Shown piece by piece: positions 6,101 to 7,904 of a stretch of 7,904 nt of DNA. The notes under the pieces were generated by a model. The model made no database searches, was not told where the DNA came from, and saw only the letters and a program-made list of their open reading frames with translations. Positions within the stretch are counted from its first letter, which is position 1; every line of letters starts with the position of its first letter. Made by a program: the position numbers and the translations under genes. This stretch comes from GCA-016432345 sp964544105 (GTDB lineage: Bacteria; Patescibacteriota; Microgenomatia; Levybacterales; UBA12049): positions 1 to 7,904 of the forward strand of contig CAZIZQ010000035.1 of assembly GCA_964544105.1 (NCBI GenBank), read 5' to 3'.

Positions 6101-6374
6101 CCTGGACAAGCTTACCGTCTTTGTCGGTAATTAAAAGCCGGGTGTCATACACGGCAATTTGCTTTACCTTTCCCTCCTGGATATTTTTTACCAACTGCGA
6201 AAGTGCAATGGTATTTTTTTCTTCTATCGAGCGCATAAATCCGGTAAGCAGAAACATAAGAAACAACCCCAAAAAACCGTACACAAAAATGTTTTTCCAG
6301 GAAAAATTAACCTTTAGCTTAAACATTTTATGTTTGTGGGGGGAATTTGTTTTTCCCTTCGAAGCCATAGCCAT
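3144..6374 (-). CDS. ftsH: FtsH ATP-dependent zinc metalloprotease containing an intein
   Basis: FtsH is a hexameric membrane-bound AAA+ protease that extracts and degrades membrane and unfolded cytosolic proteins. The frame encodes 1076 residues; removing the intein (262-713) leaves 624, normal for FtsH. Visible parts: first membrane helix about 28-47; extracytoplasmic domain to about 130; second helix about 131-152, crossed by the N gap; Walker A GPSGTGKT (223-230), with Ser where Pro is usual; pore loop near LVG (256-258); Walker B IFIDEVD (731-737); second region of homology with arginines in VRPGRFDRR (791-799); zinc site HEAGH (896-900) with likely third ligand D971 (GASDD). The intein splits the ATPase between Walker A and Walker B, so the unspliced precursor should be inactive (inference). 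I chose the ATG at 6374 because a good promoter predicts transcription starting 4 nt upstream; there is no Shine-Dalgarno. An ATG at 6368 is an alternative. The gene appears monocistronic. Confidence 0.97.
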   Translation of the reverse strand: MAMASKGKTNSPHKHKMFKLKVNFSWKNIFVYGFLGLFLMFLLTGFMRSIEEKNTIALSQLVKNIQEGKVKQIAVYDTRLLITDKDGKLVQAFKEPGSNVYQLFKDAGVSKEALEKTNIVIKDETGLNGWLNVVSAILPVALMIAFFYXXXXRQARGAQESIFSFGQSKAKLFSKDLPKTTFADVAGVDEAKQELTEIVDFLKNPQKYKAMGARTPKGVLLVGPSGTGKTLLARAVAGEAQVQFFSMAGSEFMEMLVGVGASVTGDTPILIKQNEQTKLLPIGEFVDGFYKGNQEGIVPVNDVFTLGFERGEKKGFYGYKNDKMQTISSSAFKKVSSVFRHKVKEIYEIHYLGGIVKATVDHSVFVRRHGKIVAIATKNIQKGDLLVELPLNIRLAYKKGVSQRHKIVAHTFAQTAPSLSLDVWNDDQKLKEDYAYAMAQKGQISQYAIAESIGVSQMTVSHWQNEVHMPQALSKKLVKLDLPDIVQITPSLMKLFGYYTAEGRGTGKLEYIFGAHETNLHRDVIDRMQEVFGVQPVTEKTKDNSLRIKYYSAHLGRFFVKHCGNGSHNKHVPDFIWDLPREYFFAFLEGFWEGDGYRTKSGKLSMTSVSKQLILELSWLCSMHGIKVGIKHGLQKGGRILKNRPLPDLEYWNLIIGKTADPFSQDNVVYRNQFKRAIVQKIIKKPYDGFVYDLCGVENEAFFGGEKPVLLHNSRVRDLFNTAKKAQPAIIFIDEVDAIGRQRGVGLMGGHDEREQTLNQILVEMDGFAPTEQLVVIAATNRPDVLDPALVRPGRFDRRVVLDLPDIDGRQAILAIHAKGKPFTEGVDWYKIARRTVGFSGADLENMLNEAAILAARLAKKAIDMKDLEEAATKVKLGPEKKRLQSDEDRRMTAYHEAGHALVSWHMPHMDPVHRISIVGRGMSLGHTMMEPTERVHETKTHLLEQVTVMLGGRAAEEMVFKEISTGASDDIAKATQVARTMVTEYGMSELGPINLDGDHHSFYEQPQVSPEMAAKIDGQVKKIADVCYKNAQDILKKLRSKLDVLAEELIKRETIESDDFIKIIGPKVALIKIKA
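4236..5591 (-). mobile_element. Intein with LAGLIDADG homing endonuclease in FtsH
   Basis: A 452-residue in-frame insertion (FtsH residues 262-713) lies between GVGA and SRVRDLF, which are contiguous in ordinary FtsH. It starts with Ser (SVTGDTPILIKQ, block A), has block B with T359-V-D-H362 (GGIVKATVDHSVFV), and ends with block F (VYDLCGVENEAFFGG) and block G (VLLHN) before Ser714 as the +1 nucleophile. All class 1 splicing residues are present, so it should be able to self-splice. The central domain carries two LAGLIDADG motifs: LFGYYTAEG (495-503, acidic E502) and LEGFWEGDG (588-596, acidic D595), so the homing endonuclease looks intact. Between splicing and endonuclease domains, residues about 441-465 (QISQYAIAESIGVSQMTVSH) read as a helix-turn-helix. 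The element is free of stops. Confidence 0.96.
5919..5928. other. Assembly gap (10 N)
   Basis: Ten undetermined bases fall in the second membrane helix of FtsH (residues 149-152). The frame is kept across them, which suggests the size is right or a multiple of three off, but the true length cannot be judged here. Confidence 0.99.
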
Positions 6375-6384
6375 ATTGCAAAGC

Positions 6385-6414
6385 AGTATAGCACAAAAGA
6401 GAATAAAAACTCAA
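6385..6414 (-). promoter_or_regulatory. ftsH promoter
   Basis: The -35 TTGAGT (6414-6409), an 18-nt spacer and the -10 TATACT (6390-6385) sit in the 46-nt gap between vapC and ftsH. The predicted start is near 6378, 4 nt before the ftsH ATG. Confidence 0.65.
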
Positions 6415-6420
6415 AGCATA

Positions 6421-6828
6421 TTATGATTCTACTTGAAACCCTGCTTTCTTGAAATCATCATCAAACGTTGCAACACGTGTGATTTTTCGGCGCTTCATCA
6501 GAGCAAACGAGACACAGTCTGTAAAAGAAAGCTTGCTCCAATCTCGCAAAAACCATTTCCATGCATCCGCCTCATCCGCAACCGTTACGCGGACTATTTT
6601 AAATTCTTTGTTATCTACCAAATTCCGACGAAATGCATCTGCGACTGCGATACCTCGGCGCAAACGAAGTAAGGTAAACGTCTCATCTAAAATATAATTA
6701 GAGGTAATCAATAAATCGCCTTCCTTTTTTAGTCTTTCCCAGATGGTAACCGCAGAACTATAAAAGTCGTCTTTCTCATCAACCAAAGCCTTAAACATGC
6801 TTGTATCGATAAAAACCTGTTTGTTCAT
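6421..6828 (-). CDS. vapC: PIN-domain toxin, VapC type
   Basis: This 135-residue PIN-domain protein belongs to the VapC family, Mg2+-dependent ribonucleases that usually cut tRNAs or rRNA. The acidic active-site set is complete: D8 in VFIDTS, E49 in YILDETFTL, D104 in LSFTDCVS, and D123-D125 in ATFDDDF. The length is normal for VapC. The ATG at 6828 overlaps the antitoxin stop (ATGA), so translation is coupled to the upstream gene. No Shine-Dalgarno is seen. The ftsH -35 box begins only about 7 nt beyond its stop, and I see no terminator between them, so some read-through into ftsH is possible. Confidence 0.93.
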   Translation of the reverse strand: MNKQVFIDTSMFKALVDEKDDFYSSAVTIWERLKKEGDLLITSNYILDETFTLLRLRRGIAVADAFRRNLVDNKEFKIVRVTVADEADAWKWFLRDWSKLSFTDCVSFALMKRRKITRVATFDDDFKKAGFQVES

Positions 6829-7091
6829 TCTAATCCGTAGATAATTTTATCCTCCTCTGATAACTCTCCCATGGGTCTACTTTCCATCTTCGCTATCTTG
6901 GCCAAATCCCAAATTGAACCCTTTTTCCTGGTGTTTTTTTTATCAAGACCCACTATCTTTTTAACTGTTGTTGTCTGAATTAAATGAGCAATGTACTCAT
7001 TTGTACTCATCCCAAGCTCTGCAGCCATTACTTTAATCTGCAACCAATCGTCCTTGTCTATCCGTAAGTTTGTTACAATCTTCTCTGCCAT
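6825..7091 (-). CDS. vapB: Ribbon-helix-helix antitoxin, VapB type
   Basis: This 88-residue protein starts MAEKIVTNLRIDKDDWLQIK and has the strand-helix-helix pattern of ribbon-helix-helix DNA-binding proteins over roughly residues 4-40 (LRIDKDDWLQIK, then AAELGMSTNEYIAHLIQ). The C-terminal part is charged (MGELSEEDKII) and would bind and block the VapC active site. I chose the ATG at 7091 because it lies 3 nt from the predicted transcription start. The frame extends upstream to 7181, but that extension crosses the promoter and operator and is not protein-like. It should repress its own operon through the palindromic site at 7094-7125. Confidence 0.88.
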   Translation of the reverse strand: MAEKIVTNLRIDKDDWLQIKVMAAELGMSTNEYIAHLIQTTTVKKIVGLDKKNTRKKGSIWDLAKIAKMESRPMGELSEEDKIIYGLE

Positions 7092-7093
7092 AT

Positions 7094-7125
7094 CATACCA
7101 AACATACCATAGTATGAATGGTATG
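7094..7125. promoter_or_regulatory. vapBC operator: four CATAC half-sites at 9-bp spacing
   Basis: CATAC occurs at 7094-7098 and 7103-7107, and its complement GTATG at 7112-7116 and 7121-7125. All four are spaced exactly 9 bp apart and symmetric about 7109.5. The inner core includes a perfect 8-bp inverted repeat, CATACCAT (7103-7110)/ATGGTATG (7118-7125). This suits cooperative binding of two or more ribbon-helix-helix dimers. The site covers the -10, the spacer and the edge of the -35. Confidence 0.8.
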
Positions 7126-7129
7126 TCAA
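7101..7129 (-). promoter_or_regulatory. vapBC promoter
   Basis: A consensus -35 TTGACA (7129-7124), a 17-nt spacer and the -10 TATGTT (7106-7101) predict transcription starting near 7094, 3 nt before the vapB ATG. The operator lies directly on top of it. Confidence 0.75.
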
Positions 7130-7143
7130 TACCAAAAATACAC

Positions 7144-7172
7144 TTGCTTTTTATACTATAAGTTTGTATAAT
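7144..7172 (+). promoter_or_regulatory. Promoter of the plus-strand small gene
   Basis: TTGCTT (7144-7149), a 17-nt spacer and a perfect TATAAT (7167-7172) predict a start at about 7179. The TATAAT overlaps the first possible ATG (7171), which therefore should not be the start; the next in-frame ATG is at 7180. Confidence 0.55.
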
Positions 7173-7179
7173 GCCGCCC

Positions 7180-7389
7180 ATGAGTAACTGCGAAACAAGA
7201 ATTGTGCCAAAAGTTGCATTAGGCTTTGGGGTAGGACTTATACTAGCGTTTACTGCCCCTGAATGTAAAGAGCCTGCATTGGCACCATCTGCAACAGAAC
7301 CAGCAGGAATACATACTATACAAAGCAGTGCCGACTTAATAATTCCAGAACCTCCAACGCCTAGTTCTCTTGAATTAACTCAAAAATAA
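7180..7389 (+). CDS. Small putative membrane-anchored or secreted protein
   Basis: I do not recognise this protein of about 69 residues. It begins MSNCETRIVPK, followed by a hydrophobic segment (VALGFGVGLILAFTA, about 12-26) and a Pro/Ala/Ser/Thr-rich tail (EPALAPSATEPAG, PEPPTPSSLE). This looks like an uncleaved signal anchor or signal peptide with a short, flexible outside tail. The cysteine in APEC sits near a lipobox position but the -3 residue does not fit, so I do not call it a lipoprotein. It is the only plus-strand gene, divergent from vapBC with about 88 nt between starts. Its stop is 1 nt from the convergent trpS stop. The ATG at 7171 would add three residues but lies within the -10 box. 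Confidence 0.55.
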   Translation: MSNCETRIVPKVALGFGVGLILAFTAPECKEPALAPSATEPAGIHTIQSSADLIIPEPPTPSSLELTQK

Positions 7390-7390
7390 T

Positions 7391-7904
7391 TTACACCAGT
7401 CCCATCTTCTCTCGTACTTCCTGCATTGTGCTTTCGGCAATTGCTAAACACCGCTTTCTGCTCTCTTTCAAAATTTCATCAACTAATTTTGGATTTTGCT
7501 CAAATTCTTTTCGTTTTTCCTGTAGAGGTTTTAGTTCTTTATAAATTGCTTGTGCTAACACTTCTTTTAACTCTGTATATCTAATCTTTTTCTCCTTATA
7601 ATCTTGAGCAAATTTGTTATACGTATCTTCTTGATTAAATAGTTTTAGCAAAGCAAACAAATTAGCCACTCCACCCTCTTTTGGCACATTTCCGCCAAGA
7701 ATTCCACTATCTGTAGGGGCCGCAGCCAAACGCTTTTTTATGGTCTCCAAATCATCATGCAGATTTATGAAACTCCCTTCAACGCTTTTGCTCATCTTCC
7801 CTCCCCCGGCCAGAGAGGGAACATATTGTCCTGGTGTGGCAAAACGTTGTGGTTCGGGAAAAGTTTCTCCAAACATAGAATTAAATTTACGAGCGATTTC
7901 CCGC
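7391..7904 (-). CDS. trpS: Tryptophanyl-tRNA synthetase, C-terminal half (partial)
   Basis: This enzyme charges tRNA-Trp with tryptophan. Only the last 171 or so residues are in the window; the frame is open to the right edge (REIARKFNSMFGETF...), so the ATG at 7876 is internal. The class I signature KMSKS is at 7798-7784 within AGGGKMSKSVEG. It is followed by INLHDD and the bacterial TrpRS-typical stretch KKRLAAAPTDSG...VPKEGGVANLFALLKLF, then a helical C-terminal domain that would contact the tRNA anticodon. The ending (EVREKMGLV) is normal for the family, so the 3' end is complete. The missing N-terminal half should carry the HIGH motif beyond the window. Confidence 0.95.
   Translation of the reverse strand, partial: REIARKFNSMFGETFPEPQRFATPGQYVPSLAGGGKMSKSVEGSFINLHDDLETIKKRLAAAPTDSGILGGNVPKEGGVANLFALLKLFNQEDTYNKFAQDYKEKKIRYTELKEVLAQAIYKELKPLQEKRKEFEQNPKLVDEILKESRKRCLAIAESTMQEVREKMGLV

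Noticed and set aside
7171..7179. ATG at 7171 as start of the small plus-strand gene
   Set aside because: It overlaps the perfect TATAAT at 7167-7172, so it would lie upstream of the predicted transcript.
7092..7181. N-terminal extension of VapB to 7181
   Set aside because: The extra 30 residues are encoded by the promoter and operator and do not look like protein; the ribbon-helix-helix domain starts right after the ATG at 7091.
1..7904. CRISPR array, tRNA, insertion sequence
   Set aside because: I looked for regularly spaced direct repeats, cloverleaf T-arms and transposase motifs and saw none that hold up.

Overview
The window most likely comes from a Candidate Phyla Radiation (Patescibacteria) genome, perhaps Microgenomates-like. 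I infer this from the compact, overlapping genes, the character of the FtsH and RDD proteins, a 5'-3' exonuclease not fused to a polymerase, and short toxin-antitoxin pairs. TGA is used as a stop at two ATGA overlaps, so this is not a TGA-recoded (code 25) lineage. A run of 10 N (5919-5928) shows it is a draft scaffold. No taxonomic marker is present, so the placement is tentative.

Layout, left to right. All genes are on the minus strand except one small gene near the right end. Positions 1-262 hold the start of an unrecognised protein that breaks by frameshift at about position 34. Positions 270-1784 hold a tight operon read right to left: an antitoxin-like gene, a RelE/ParE-type toxin, and a standalone PolA-type 5'-3' exonuclease, with 8-nt and 4-nt overlaps. 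Positions 1839-2228 encode a small RDD-family membrane protein. Positions 2229-3143 form a gene-free gap of about 915 nt. Its left two thirds (about 2293-2846) is more GC-rich than its surroundings and packed with nested inverted repeats, as expected of a large structured RNA that I cannot assign. Its right third holds a 14-bp inverted repeat, three tandem hairpins and the ftsH terminator. Positions 3144-6374 encode the membrane AAA+ protease FtsH, interrupted by a 452-residue LAGLIDADG intein inserted just after pore loop 1 of the ATPase. Positions 6421-7091 hold a VapBC pair with a four-half-site operator over its promoter. Positions 7180-7389 (plus strand) encode a small, probably membrane-anchored or secreted protein. 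Positions 7391-7904 hold the C-terminal half of tryptophanyl-tRNA synthetase, running off the right edge.

Two themes stand out. First, five promoters can be read (antitoxin operon, rdd, ftsH, vapBC, plus-strand small gene), and each predicts a transcription start 0-4 nt from an in-frame start codon, so leaderless mRNAs may be the norm here. Second, the structured 2293-2846 region and the ftsH intein are the most unusual contents of the window.
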